Shown here in pieces: positions 26,270-35,663 of a stretch of DNA of 60,499 nucleotides (its first letter is position 1; each line of letters starts with the position of its first letter). Source of the stretch: Firmicutes bacterium UBA5486 (GTDB lineage: Bacteria; Bacillota; UBA4882; UBA10575); contig DIPO01000030.1 in assembly GCA_002427045.1 (NCBI GenBank), forward strand, positions 17,210-77,708. Direction: 5' to 3'. Both the position numbers and the translations under genes were made by a program. Below the pieces are notes generated by a model that made no database searches, was not told the DNA's origin, and was given only the letters and a program-made list of their open reading frames with translations.

Positions 26270-27130
26270 CTACTTTATTGCTCCCTGCATTATTCCGCTT
26301 ATTATATGCTTTTGCATCAAAAGGAAAAATACAATTACAGGAATAATAGTTAATAATAAACCAGCCATTAATAAGCCATAATCTGAAGTGTAAGTACCAT
26401 GAAAATAGAAAGTTGATAAAGGTAAGGTTCTATTTACCTTAGAAATCAGAACCAAGGAAGGAAGGAGAAAATCATTCCAGATCCAAAGTACATTCAGAAT
26501 TATAAGAGTTAATGTAGTCGACCTTAAAAGAGGCAACACAATCCTAAAGAAAGTCTGTACCCTTGTGCACCCATCTATCATCGCAGCTTCTTCTAATTCT
26601 AAAGGAATACTTTTGATAAATCCATGATAAACAAAGACAGAAAGAGATGAACCAAAACCCATATACATGTAAATTAAAATCCATTTATTATCTAACAACT
26701 TTAAAGTTGCCCCATAAATTCGTACCAACGGAATCATAATTGACTGAAACGGAATGAGCATAGAGGTTACCATTAATAAAAATAGGAATTTATTAATTTT
26801 CCATTTATACCTAACAAAAAAGTAAGCTGTCATCGAAGAAAATAAAGCAATGATTAATACACTAATAGTAGTAATAATTAACGAATTAATGAAGGCATCC
26901 AAATAACTCATTCGTTTAAAGGCATTAACAAAATTAGACAAATTCATTTTACTAATAAATCCTAGAGGATTGGAGATTATTTCTTTTCTGCTTTTGAATG
27001 AGTTTATAAACACCAGATAAAAAGGGAATAAGTATATAAGTAATAATATGTATAAAAATCCATACTTCAAATAGCTAGAAACATTTTTGCTTCTTGCCTT
27101 CATATCATTAATTTCCATCGTGTACTTCAT
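26270..27130 (-). CDS. Sugar ABC transporter permease (MalG-type)
   Basis: This is an inner-membrane permease of the carbohydrate-uptake-1 family with six predicted helices. The EAA loop is ELEEAAMIDGCTRVQTFFRIVLPLL, and the C-terminus is IISGIMQGAIK, typical of MalG-like subunits. The ATG at 27130 overlaps the upstream stop codon (TGATG) and has SD GGAGG, so I use it instead of 27148. It forms a heterodimer with the 27130-28014 product. No ATPase gene is present in this operon. Confidence 0.88.
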   Translation of the reverse strand: MKYTMEINDMKARSKNVSSYLKYGFLYILLLIYLFPFYLVFINSFKSRKEIISNPLGFISKMNLSNFVNAFKRMSYLDAFINSLIITTISVLIIALFSSMTAYFFVRYKWKINKFLFLLMVTSMLIPFQSIMIPLVRIYGATLKLLDNKWILIYMYMGFGSSLSVFVYHGFIKSIPLELEEAAMIDGCTRVQTFFRIVLPLLRSTTLTLIILNVLWIWNDFLLPSLVLISKVNRTLPLSTFYFHGTYTSDYGLLMAGLLLTIIPVIVFFLLMQKHIISGIMQGAIK

Positions 27131-28014
27131 CACATCTCCACCTCCCACTTTTTACTGAAATAAACCTGAGTAAGAGTTATAGCCGCTACAATAATAAAGA
27201 GGATAAAAGCTTGGGACTGTCCTATTCCATATTCTTGAGCTAAAAATGCTTTTTTATAAACATGCATAGATATCAGCTCAGTACTTCTAAAAGGGCCTCC
27301 ATCAGTAAGGGCCAAGTTAACATCATAAACCATAAAACCTCTTTGCAACGTTAAAAAGATACATACAACAAACGATGGTACCATCAATGGAAGAATAATT
27401 TTTCTTACCCTTTGTCCGCCATTGGCACCATCGATAATGGCGGCCTCTACTAATTCTTTAGGTATATTCACTAAACCTGCAATGTATATTAGCATCATAT
27501 ACCCGGAATACTGCCAAACACTAACAATAACTAATGCCCAAAATGCTTTTTGCGGATTGGCCAACCATGAATAGGAAAATATCCCCAGACTTAATTTTTT
27601 ACCTATAAATACTAAAGCACGCGAGAAAACAAAATGCCAGATCAGCCCTAAAATTATTCCACCAATAAGATTGGGGACAAAAAAAACCGCTCGTAGAAAT
27701 TTTTGCCCTTTAACACCACTAGTCAGTAAATAAGCTAGGATAAAAGCAACTAAATTAACAAAAACGACAGTATATAGAACATATTTAACTGTAAGCAAAA
27801 ATGAGTTCCAAAAGAACTGATCTTGAAAGACAGTTTGGTAGTTACTAAAACCAATAAAACGGTAGTCTGATGCTATTCCATCCCAATTAGTTAAGGATAA
27901 ATAAATACCGAAAATAAAAGGAAGAATAACAACAGATAAGAAGATAAAAGTAGTCGGTCCGGCAAAAATTAAAAATGTTTTTGCTTTTTTTAAGAAGCTC
28001 TTTACTGTATTCAT
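27130..28014 (-). CDS. Sugar ABC transporter permease (MalF-type)
   Basis: This 294-residue permease has six predicted helices. It shows the EAA motif ELVEAAIIDGANGGQRVRKIILPLM and the family's early YLSLTNWDG segment. With the following gene it forms the membrane channel of the sucrose-type importer. A stable hairpin separates it from the binding-protein gene, consistent with lower expression of permeases. Confidence 0.9.
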   Translation of the reverse strand: MNTVKSFLKKAKTFLIFAGPTTFIFLSVVILPFIFGIYLSLTNWDGIASDYRFIGFSNYQTVFQDQFFWNSFLLTVKYVLYTVVFVNLVAFILAYLLTSGVKGQKFLRAVFFVPNLIGGIILGLIWHFVFSRALVFIGKKLSLGIFSYSWLANPQKAFWALVIVSVWQYSGYMMLIYIAGLVNIPKELVEAAIIDGANGGQRVRKIILPLMVPSFVVCIFLTLQRGFMVYDVNLALTDGGPFRSTELISMHVYKKAFLAQEYGIGQSQAFILFIIVAAITLTQVYFSKKWEVEM

Positions 28015-28090
28015 CTCTTTTAACCCCTTATATCATACTTCTGGTACACACTCATCATTTATGAGATTCTATTCAAAAGCCAATAATTTT

Positions 28091-28245
28091 TTAGGGATGC
28101 ACGGAATCAGGATATATATCGATCTTCCCATTAGTATTTGTCTAACAATCTATTTTGATGAAAGGCTGTCTTAGGTAATTAGACATTCCCTCGAATTAAA
28201 GTCAAACACCATATGGATACTTAAAGTAATTATGCAATTCCCTCA
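28091..28245. repeat. Probable decayed inverted-repeat element
   Basis: The right end TAATTATGCAATTCCCTC (28227-28244) matches the terminal repeat of the family described at 47291-59690. A left end is only weakly suggested (TTAGGGATGCAC near 28091). Confidence 0.4.
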
Positions 28246-28285
28246 GGCATTAAATAACGGGCATGATACCCGTTATTTAATGCCT
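28245..28285 (-). promoter_or_regulatory. Intra-operon hairpin between binding protein and permease genes
   Basis: A perfect 17-bp stem (AGGCATTAAATAACGGG and complement) with a 7-nt loop lies 13 bp after the binding-protein stop. No T-run follows on the minus strand, so it probably protects the upstream mRNA or partly attenuates rather than fully terminating. Confidence 0.65.
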
Positions 28286-28297
28286 TTAGTCTAAAGT

Positions 28298-29584
28298 TTA
28301 CCGCAAATTACTCCAATATCTCTCAATTTCAGCAGCTAATCCATTTCTGCTAATAGCTCCAGCTAAATATTTCTGCATCGAAGCTCCTACTACAGACCAG
28401 TGATCTGCTGGTAATTGAGTCATAAACTCTAGTGTTTTACCATCCCTAACATATTCTAATATGGATTTAGCTAGGGGATCTTTAGGTTCTACTGTAACTT
28501 TTTTGAAGGCCGGTATGACATTAGCTTGATTGACAACATATTCTTGACCTTTCTTATCATATACCAACCAGTTCAAGAAATCTTTAGCTGCTTTTTGTTC
28601 AGCTGTAGAACTTTGCTCTCCATCAACAATAAAATACTTAGTTACACCAACCGGAATTTGAGAATTTCCATAATCATTGGGGTTATTACTGATCGGAACC
28701 GGTAAGAAACCATACTGGCCATTAGCAGTATCAAACTCATTTATATTTGGCCAGGCCCAATTACCCATAAACCAAATACCAACTTCGCCTTGGCCTAATA
28801 GTTCAGGTCCCCTGTCATAAGTTCCAGATAAAGGATCATTTTTATCAACATTATATTTTTTCATCACATCAAAGGTATCCATTAAACCAATAAATTGTTT
28901 GTTTGTAGCTAAATTAATTTTACCATCTCTAAGTTTTGAGAAATAATCATTAATACCGGAAGAACTCGATGATTGGGTTGTATAAGACACAGGTAGAAAA
29001 TGTCCGGCTAAAGACCAATCCATAGGTGAAATAACTAAAGCTCCTGCACCTGAGGATTCAATCTTTTTGAACAATGCTTCTAAATCAGCGGTGGTTCTAA
29101 TTGACATCGGATCAAACTTGCCACCCACGGCTTTGTCCAATATTGGTTTGTTATAGATTAAACCATATCCTTCAACCGTAAAAGGAAACCCGATTACTCT
29201 GCCATTAGGTAAGGTTGACCTATCCAAACTTCTTTCAATTGCATCTTTGACCCATTTTTCTGCAGTAAGGTCTAAAGCTTTATCTTGGAATCTTACTACA
29301 TCTGCAGGATCCAACATAGAGATAGTAGGTGCATTACCAGCAGAATACATAGCCATCGTTCTCTCAAAAGGTGATTGTCCCACCGGGCAGGGTACAATCT
29401 CTACTTTTACACCAGAAGTTACCCTGTTATAATACTTTGCAATCTCCTCTAATTGCGTTTGGATCTCGCCTTTAGAATTAAGTACAGTTACATCAACAGT
29501 TGCTCGAGCAAATCCCAAAGTGGATAAAAGAGAAAACATGAGCATTAAACAGAGTGTTAATGTTAACAGTCTTACTTTTTTCAC
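28298..29584 (-). CDS. Sugar ABC transporter substrate-binding protein
   Basis: This 428-residue extracellular binding protein belongs to the SBP_bac_1 cluster. It has a signal peptide (~1-26, ending GFARA) but no lipobox Cys. Domain hallmarks include EIQTQLEEIAKYYN, APTISMLDPADV, LPNGRVIGFPFTVEGYGLIYNK and GEVGIWFMGNWAWPN. It is the first gene of the importer-invertase-fructokinase operon, expressed from a consensus promoter with a LacI-type operator, so sucrose or a related fructoside is the likely ligand. Confidence 0.9.
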   Translation of the reverse strand: MKKVRLLTLTLCLMLMFSLLSTLGFARATVDVTVLNSKGEIQTQLEEIAKYYNRVTSGVKVEIVPCPVGQSPFERTMAMYSAGNAPTISMLDPADVVRFQDKALDLTAEKWVKDAIERSLDRSTLPNGRVIGFPFTVEGYGLIYNKPILDKAVGGKFDPMSIRTTADLEALFKKIESSGAGALVISPMDWSLAGHFLPVSYTTQSSSSSGINDYFSKLRDGKINLATNKQFIGLMDTFDVMKKYNVDKNDPLSGTYDRGPELLGQGEVGIWFMGNWAWPNINEFDTANGQYGFLPVPISNNPNDYGNSQIPVGVTKYFIVDGEQSSTAEQKAAKDFLNWLVYDKKGQEYVVNQANVIPAFKKVTVEPKDPLAKSILEYVRDGKTLEFMTQLPADHWSVVGASMQKYLAGAISRNGLAAEIERYWSNLR

Positions 29585-29655
29585 GATTCTTCCTCCTTAA
29601 GTTTACTTTAGGGACGGCCGTCTTCCCTAGCCATTTTATAAAATGAGCTATTTTT

Positions 29656-29699
29656 ATTATAAACCAATTTGTAACATATGTCAACCGTTTGACATATGT
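29656..29699 (-). promoter_or_regulatory. Importer operon promoter with near-perfect LacI-type operator
   Basis: TTGACA (29684-29679) and TATAAT (29661-29656) are separated by exactly 17 bp. The -35 box is embedded in the palindrome TGTCAAACGGTTGACA (29694-29679), which extends to 26 bp (29674-29699) with only one mismatched symmetric pair. Repressor binding would block RNA polymerase directly. Confidence 0.85.
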
Positions 29700-29703
29700 T
29701 TTT

Positions 29704-31008
29704 TTAATCACGATCTTTCCTATTTTCATCCATTAAGGCTACTCCAAACCAGAATAAAAATAATGGTAGAGGTGAAACCCAAATACTCTCAGTAAAACCC
29801 GCAACCAGTTGGCTGAGTAAAGCCATACAAATCCCATGATTCATCTGAAAACAGCAGGTATGATTCCTCTCTCTAAAAAGAACTGATATTACTCTATACA
29901 CTATCCATAACATGATCAGCAAAGCAGGAATACCTTTTTCCGCCATAATTTGAAGGTAATGATTATGGACATGAACTGCAGAATAATTAGGCAAATGAGC
30001 CAACCAATGAGTTAAACTGGCTTTGCCTACCCCAGTACAAGGATATTGCTTCACCAGGCTCCACGTAGCATTCCAAATTTGCAATCGATACTTAAATGTA
30101 TTCTCGCGAAAAAGCAGGGAAAAAATCCTTTCTTTGATCGGAGGAAAAATAATAAAGAGCATCGCAACTATGAGAATAAGCCGGATAATATTAGCTTTTT
30201 TATCCGTAAACCAATAACATACTAAAGTAATAAAAGCAGCCACCCATGCCGTCCGCGAAAATGTTAAAATAATGACTAACCAAGAAAGGAAAGATAAGAT
30301 GCCCGAAAAATATTTCGTTTTTTCTCCCCAACCTAACCCTTGAGTCTCCCAACCGGTTAATAACAGAGGTAACATATATGCTAAATAAATACCATTAAGA
30401 TTTGGGTTTTGAAAAAATCCAGTAATTCTTATTGGAATTGCACCCCGTTCGGAGTCTGATACCCAACTTTTTGGATAGGTAGGTAAAGCATAAGCTTGAA
30501 TTAGATTAAGCCCAATAATTAAGGCTGCGGCTAGAAGAAATACCAGAAACCATCCGCTTTTTTTTCTGCAAAAATAACCTGCAGAAAAACCAGCTAAAAT
30601 CAGTATTGCTTCCTGAATAAATTCTAAAAAAACAAAAGGAAACTCCGGTGAAAAAAGGGCAGATAAAAAAGACCAAGCCAACCAGAGAAGGGGAAAGAGG
30701 CCTCCAGAAGAAAAAAATGAAGTAAAAAAAAGGCCAGGAAGAAAAAGAGCAAACCAGGCCCAATTTAGTGGAAGAAAAAAAGCCATTAATAAAAGCGCAT
30801 AAAAGATCCGTTCCCAATACTCTTTTAGTCTTTTTTGGCTAAAGTATTTTTTTACTGAGCTAAATTTTACTATAAACTTACTGATACCTATAGTAAATCT
30901 ACTATCTTCTATTAATTCCGGTAAATAAGGTATTTTGTTAATAATTCCCTGTAAATATAAGAAACACTGTAACAACCAACGGCTAGTAACTGACATCTTA
31001 GTCCTCAT
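29704..31008 (-). CDS. O-antigen ligase / polymerase family membrane protein
   Basis: This 434-residue protein has about ten hydrophobic segments. A large loop between late helices carries the Wzy_C-type motif: ITGFFQNPNLNGIYLAYMLPLLL, then RLQIWNATWSLVKQYPCTGVGKASL and HVHNHYLQIMAEKGIPALL. Members ligate or polymerise undecaprenyl-linked glycans (WaaL, Wzy, or teichuronic-type). In a diderm Bacillota it could be an LPS O-antigen ligase, but protein O-glycosyltransferases share this fold. It overlaps the DUF4330 gene by 4 bp. Confidence 0.8.
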   Translation of the reverse strand: MRTKMSVTSRWLLQCFLYLQGIINKIPYLPELIEDSRFTIGISKFIVKFSSVKKYFSQKRLKEYWERIFYALLLMAFFLPLNWAWFALFLPGLFFTSFFSSGGLFPLLWLAWSFLSALFSPEFPFVFLEFIQEAILILAGFSAGYFCRKKSGWFLVFLLAAALIIGLNLIQAYALPTYPKSWVSDSERGAIPIRITGFFQNPNLNGIYLAYMLPLLLTGWETQGLGWGEKTKYFSGILSFLSWLVIILTFSRTAWVAAFITLVCYWFTDKKANIIRLILIVAMLFIIFPPIKERIFSLLFRENTFKYRLQIWNATWSLVKQYPCTGVGKASLTHWLAHLPNYSAVHVHNHYLQIMAEKGIPALLIMLWIVYRVISVLFRERNHTCCFQMNHGICMALLSQLVAGFTESIWVSPLPLFLFWFGVALMDENRKDRD

Positions 31009-31493
31009 TCTTTGAACAATATAATCCGGCTTATTCTTCCCTGAAATTCAGTATATAGGGTGTGAAACATTCGTTCTTGACCTGAACGGACAGTTTCCTT
31101 ACCCAAGTAAATTCCTTCCCTTTCATTAATTCTTCCTGAGCGTTCCAAAACCAACATTATATCCTGTCTTTCTGAACTAGCACTTTGCTGTGGATTACTA
31201 GCTTCTAATCTATCAAGAAAGCATGATAGAATCTCCTTGTTTATAACCTTCCCCATAAACTCACCCGAGGCCTGATCCTTAACCCATTGTCCGGCTGTAA
31301 TACTTTCAGCCTGATCTTTATAGAGGCCATAGGCCATAACCTCTAAACGGATGACTCTTTCCTCCTTATGCTCAAAACGGGGCCAAGCAAAGATAATAGC
31401 TCTAATTATAATTATTATTACCATTACCAACAAGATAAGATCTAACCAGTGAATAACCCCGCCAATCCGGCCTTTCTTATCAATCCAATTCAC
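31005..31493 (-). CDS. DUF4330 family membrane protein
   Basis: This 162-residue protein opens with DKKGRIGGVIHWLDLILLVMVIIIII, the family's short N-terminal block plus one membrane helix (~15-37). An external beta-rich domain follows (~45-160). The family is often located beside polysaccharide genes; its function is unknown. It lies between a lipoprotein gene and an O-antigen ligase gene, translationally coupled to the latter. Confidence 0.75.
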   Translation of the reverse strand: MNWIDKKGRIGGVIHWLDLILLVMVIIIIIRAIIFAWPRFEHKEERVIRLEVMAYGLYKDQAESITAGQWVKDQASGEFMGKVINKEILSCFLDRLEASNPQQSASSERQDIMLVLERSGRINEREGIYLGKETVRSGQERMFHTLYTEFQGRISRIILFKE

Positions 31494-31510
31494 AGCATTT
31501 TTCTCCTGGT

Positions 31511-32575
31511 TTACTCACCAATTACCTTTTCCCGTTTACCGTTTTCTATTTTAATGACCCAAGTCCCCAATTTACCCTGATCAACTTTTGTTTGATCTGG
31601 TCCCGAAGTGACTCGTACTAGTATTGACTGGCTATTAGTCTCCCAACGGGTAAAATTAATATTATACACTTCAATCGGAAAATCTTGTTCCAAATTTAAA
31701 TTCAGTTTATTCCTTACCTCCGTCTGATAAACGAAAACCCGATCCGTACCTGCAGGTGTAGCCATTTCTACCACTACATACTGTGAATCCGGGGAAAAGA
31801 CAAGTAGTTTTGCTCTTCCGCCAGTCAAGAGATCAATCGGGTTTAGCTTTACTTTCTCCGGCATTTTTGTTTTTTCTTCCCAGTTTAAAATTGCAACCGC
31901 ACTATGTGTGCCGGTCGTACCAAAGGCTAAACTTTGGTTTTCTGGATTTAAAACCATTGTTGAGTATCCATCTTTGCCCACTCCAAATTCTTGGCCACTA
32001 CTCCCCCCTATAGGTACCATTTGCGCCGGGAATTCCTGTAAACTAAAGATTTTTGCCTCACTCTGCTTGCCTTCTGATGGATTTTTCATCCATATTAGCT
32101 CTCCATTTTGCCCTTTTACTATAGTGTTTTCTATAAAACGTGCAGAGGATACCCGGTATTCATCATTACTAAAACTAACAATCAAATCTTCCGTAGTATT
32201 CTCAGCCAGTGGTTGGACCCGATCCACCATCTGAAGGCTAACTGTAAAGGCAAACCTTCCATTTGAAAGATCCGCTTGATCCAAAATTTTATAACCCACA
32301 ATTTCCTTATTATTATTAGACTGGAGAGAAAGCTTACTACTTCGGTAATCATTCCAAGCCTCTTCAGTTAAATAGGCCCGGAGATTTTCAGTATTTTCTC
32401 CGATGACACGGGAGTTTAAATAAGAATATAAAAGCTCTTGAGCCTCTACTCGGCTTCCCTGCGGCGGCATTGGTTCTCTAGCGGGTGGTTTTAAATAATC
32501 CCAAAGAGTACACCCTTGAAAAGACAAAACCAAAAACATCGACATTAATTTTAAACTGGCCCTCATTAAACTCAA
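31511..32575 (-). CDS. Hypothetical lipoprotein
   Basis: I do not recognise a named family for this 354-residue protein. A signal peptide ends in a lipobox-like SFQGC (Cys ~22). Residues ~45-160 look like a small alpha/beta NTF2-like or DUF4878-like domain (YLNSRVIGENTENLRAYLTEEAWNDYR). Residues ~190-350 contain beta-propeller-like strands (LLVFSPDSQYVVVEM, INFTRWETNSQSILVRV). It heads an operon with DUF4330 and the O-antigen ligase, so a role at the envelope is likely. Confidence 0.65.
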   Translation of the reverse strand: MSLMRASLKLMSMFLVLSFQGCTLWDYLKPPAREPMPPQGSRVEAQELLYSYLNSRVIGENTENLRAYLTEEAWNDYRSSKLSLQSNNNKEIVGYKILDQADLSNGRFAFTVSLQMVDRVQPLAENTTEDLIVSFSNDEYRVSSARFIENTIVKGQNGELIWMKNPSEGKQSEAKIFSLQEFPAQMVPIGGSSGQEFGVGKDGYSTMVLNPENQSLAFGTTGTHSAVAILNWEEKTKMPEKVKLNPIDLLTGGRAKLLVFSPDSQYVVVEMATPAGTDRVFVYQTEVRNKLNLNLEQDFPIEVYNINFTRWETNSQSILVRVTSGPDQTKVDQGKLGTWVIKIENGKREKVIGE

Positions 32576-32898
32576 CCTCTCGTTGGTATTTTTTTTATTT
32601 TCTCCTTTCCCGCTCTTCTTTAATCAAAATTTATTCTATAATCTTGCTTATCTTCCATCTGCTTATATATCCTAAGAAATTTTTTCATTATACAATCCCC
32701 TCATCCATATTAAATTTTTACGAAATGTAATATGTTTGAAAGATATTTAAAGGTTTTTTCCTTTGTTTTTAGAACTTATTATTAATTAAGGAATGGTCCA
32801 ATCCCTATATTTACTTTAGGTTCAATCACATTGTAAATTAATTAAAGGATCATCTTTACCATCTTGTTTAACCATCATGCGAAGGGGTTTGATCTTAT
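32576..32898. other. Divergent intergenic region upstream of the usher-like gene
   Basis: No gene is seen. TTATACAATCCCCTCAT near 32690 and TTAAGGAATGGTCCAATCCC near 32789 resemble degenerate termini of the inverted-repeat family. Unlike the subunit operon, I see no c-di-GMP aptamer here. Confidence 0.4.
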
Positions 32899-35547
32899 TT
32901 GCAAAGAAAATTTATCCTTTTTTCCCTGATTATAATCTTTTTTATAATTCTCCCCTCAACCATAACCCTGGCTGAGGAAACAGAACTATTCTCTACTGGT
33001 GTTTATGTTGTTACCCCTATCAACCAGGAAGTAGAGCGAGAGGGAGTTGCTACTTATATTTTTCAGATTGATAATTTTAATCCAACCCCTATTTCCCTTA
33101 ATATAAAATTTTTCTCTTCTCAAGGTTGGCCATTATTAGGAGGGGCAGATAATGTTACAATTGAGCCCAATGGAAAAGAATATATCGTTATCTCTGTAAT
33201 GGTCCCGTCTTCAGTTATTGGTGGAACAGAAGATGACTTGGAATTAGTATTATCAACAAGAGAAGTAGAAAGGTCCTTTACCGTCAAAACCCGGGTTAAA
33301 AACGTCCGTAATTTGAAGATGGAAGTTCCCCGTACCTATAGATCACAAGCTGGAGAAGACCTTTTGCTTCCTGTACAGATTATAAATAATGGAACCTTAG
33401 AAGAAACCTTCTCCTTAACTGTAGAATCAGAAAATGGTTGGATCGTATACTGGGATAATCCCGATTTTTCGATCTTAACCCCAAGTGAAACTGGAACAGC
33501 TTTAATCCGTTGTAGGGTTCCAGAATTTACTCTCCATGGAACCACGGACAAACTAACTCTTTACCTTACTACTGATTCACAACAAATTGAGAAAAACATC
33601 AAAGTTTTAGTAATAGAATCTCAAGATTATATTGCTGGTAAAAACTTGAACATTCCGTTTAACTCTATTTTGAATTTTACATATCTTCGTCCGGAACCAG
33701 ATTGGAATTCACCATGGAATTTGACTTGGAGAACAAGGGGAAAGGTCCTGCCGCAAACCAAACTAGATCTATATTTACTAACAGGTCAGCATAAAACTAT
33801 TAACACCAATATGTTTATGGGTTTAACTGGCCATGAATGGCTATTACGAGCTGGAACTTTAGGCCACAGCTGGAACAGTCTAATTGCTCCTCCTACCTAT
33901 TCTTCCATATTTTACCTCCATAATTACCAACACTACCCTTGGAGTTTATATATAGGGTCACTTTCTCCTTCTTATCCTTCTTCTCCACTCTGGTGGGGTG
34001 GAGATTTTGAGCTTACTCCTTTTAACTTGCGTCTAATGTATCTACATAATGCTGAAAAACCAGGATATTTTGAAGATGCTTTGGCCAGCGAATATAAGTT
34101 CCCTTCCTCTCCAGTTAATGGATGGGGGGTATCTGTGCAAGGAGTTGCCGGATTCGGAGGCGAGGAGGTTCTATCCCAAGGGGGCATTACCATAAACCAT
34201 CTTATGCCAGAATGGGAACTGCTTAGTGAGTTTAAAAGCGGGCGAGATTTCTATTCTACAACTCATTTTAATGAATTTACATTGGGCGGAAGCTCTTATG
34301 CTCTTGAAGATCTTACCATTGAATCAAGCTTAACCTTTAAAACTGAAAAACGTCCTGAAGAAAAACCTTTTCCGATCTGGAAATTTAAGTCTGCTATTTA
34401 TCCAGATAACGGAAGCTTAGCTTTTGCTCATACCAATCGTTTAGATGGGGTAATTAATGAAATAAAAGCAAAAAAAACATATAATCAACAACAAAATCGT
34501 TTTTCTCTCTCAGTAAGCATGATTGATGAAAGGCTTTTAAAACAAAAAAGATACTTCCTATTCTATGGGAAGTACCGTTATCGTTTCTCTTCTGAAAATT
34601 ATATTGAAAGTGTATTTGAGGATTCGATTACTAAAGATAATACTCTTTATCATCTACCCAGCCTAGGAATAAGATGGAGTTATTCTCCAAACTACTACTG
34701 GAAAAGTTATGGGATGTTTGAAATAAATCTTCCGCCCAAAGAAAGTCCTAAACTTGCTAATTTTCAATCCATTTTAAAATATAAAACTTCAATCGATACT
34801 ACACTCCAAATTAATCTCAATCTTTCATTACCCGATAATAAACCCACCTATTATATGGGGCTTAGTCTCTACCATGAAGATCTGTTTGTTCTTCCTTCGC
34901 CCTGGTGTGGAATCCATGGTAAAGCCTTTATTGATCTAAACCGTAATGGTAAATATGATCATGGGGAGCCAGGCCTTGCTAATCTTCCGGTCTTGCTTAA
35001 TGGTAAAAAAGTATCAGTCACTGAAGCAGATGGCCGGTGGGAGATCCCGCTAACCAGCAAAGGAAAACATCTGGTAAGCCTTCCCCAAAATAACGAAGAG
35101 TATTACACTGTTCAATCGGATTTTGAAATAGTTACTGAAATAAATAAATCAGTATTTGTTTCCACACCTTATTTGCCTCCACTATCAATTCAAGGAATCA
35201 TGTTTCTGGATGATAATAATAATGGGATATTTGATCCCAAAGAAACTGTTCTACCTGGCGTTAAAATCTTAGTATATAATTCCGACAAAGAACTTGTATT
35301 CCAAACCATTGTAGAAAGAGATGGAGTCTTTTATCTCTCTTTACCCCCTGGTAAATATCAGCTAACAACCGAAGAAAATACACTCCCCGCTGGTACTTTA
35401 ATACCAGAAGCACTAGAGTTGGAAGTTGATTCGGATTCTCCGGTTTCCATCTTATATCCGGTTGCACCGCAGAAAAAAGAGATAGAGTTTTTCAATGATC
35501 CTGATCCTGAAGTTCAGGATTTCTTGCTTGACTTTTATAGTAACTAA
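32899..35547 (+). CDS. Usher-like secreted beta-strand-rich protein with C-terminal SdrD_B-like repeats
   Basis: This 882-residue exported protein starts at TTG (signal peptide ~1-25). Residues ~30-250 form two NEW3/CARDB-type Ig domains. Residues ~255-690 are rich in short amphipathic, aromatic-ended beta strands, often with Trp/Tyr pairs (for example SLYIGSLSPSYPSSPLWWGGDFEL), as in outer-membrane beta-barrels. Residues ~695-860 hold two SdrD_B/carboxypeptidase-regulatory-like repeats with Ca-binding patterns DLNRNGKYDHGEPG and DDNNNGIFDPKET. It converges on an operon of subunit-like and chaperone-like genes. This fits an outer-membrane usher or secretion pore for them. The barrel call is by eye and no recognised usher signature was found; it could instead be a large surface adhesin. 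Confidence 0.5.
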   Translation: MQRKFILFSLIIIFFIILPSTITLAEETELFSTGVYVVTPINQEVEREGVATYIFQIDNFNPTPISLNIKFFSSQGWPLLGGADNVTIEPNGKEYIVISVMVPSSVIGGTEDDLELVLSTREVERSFTVKTRVKNVRNLKMEVPRTYRSQAGEDLLLPVQIINNGTLEETFSLTVESENGWIVYWDNPDFSILTPSETGTALIRCRVPEFTLHGTTDKLTLYLTTDSQQIEKNIKVLVIESQDYIAGKNLNIPFNSILNFTYLRPEPDWNSPWNLTWRTRGKVLPQTKLDLYLLTGQHKTINTNMFMGLTGHEWLLRAGTLGHSWNSLIAPPTYSSIFYLHNYQHYPWSLYIGSLSPSYPSSPLWWGGDFELTPFNLRLMYLHNAEKPGYFEDALASEYKFPSSPVNGWGVSVQGVAGFGGEEVLSQGGITINHLMPEWELLSEFKSGRDFYSTTHFNEFTLGGSSYALEDLTIESSLTFKTEKRPEEKPFPIWKFKSAIYPDNGSLAFAHTNRLDGVINEIKAKKTYNQQQNRFSLSVSMIDERLLKQKRYFLFYGKYRYRFSSENYIESVFEDSITKDNTLYHLPSLGIRWSYSPNYYWKSYGMFEINLPPKESPKLANFQSILKYKTSIDTTLQINLNLSLPDNKPTYYMGLSLYHEDLFVLPSPWCGIHGKAFIDLNRNGKYDHGEPGLANLPVLLNGKKVSVTEADGRWEIPLTSKGKHLVSLPQNNEEYYTVQSDFEIVTEINKSVFVSTPYLPPLSIQGIMFLDDNNNGIFDPKETVLPGVKILVYNSDKELVFQTIVERDGVFYLSLPPGKYQLTTEENTLPAGTLIPEALELEVDSDSPVSILYPVAPQKKEIEFFNDPDPEVQDFLLDFYSN

Positions 35548-35607
35548 AATAAATGTATTCTCTGTAGACACCTATTTAACCACAGATAAAACGCTTAACA
35601 TAATTCA

Positions 35608-35640
35608 AAGGGAGGGGTTTTCCGAAGATACCCCTCCCTT
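35608..35640. terminator. Bidirectional terminator
   Basis: A 10-bp GC-rich stem AAGGGAGGGG/CCCCTCCCTT with a 13-nt loop lies between the convergent usher-like gene and subunit gene D. Confidence 0.75.
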
Positions 35641-35663
35641 TAATAATATATAAATTCCTTAAA

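Noticed and set aside
29674..29704. Plus-strand terminator formed by the 26-bp palindrome and following T-run
   Set aside because: No plus-strand gene ends there. Its position over a consensus minus-strand -35 and its match at 22380 favour an operator.
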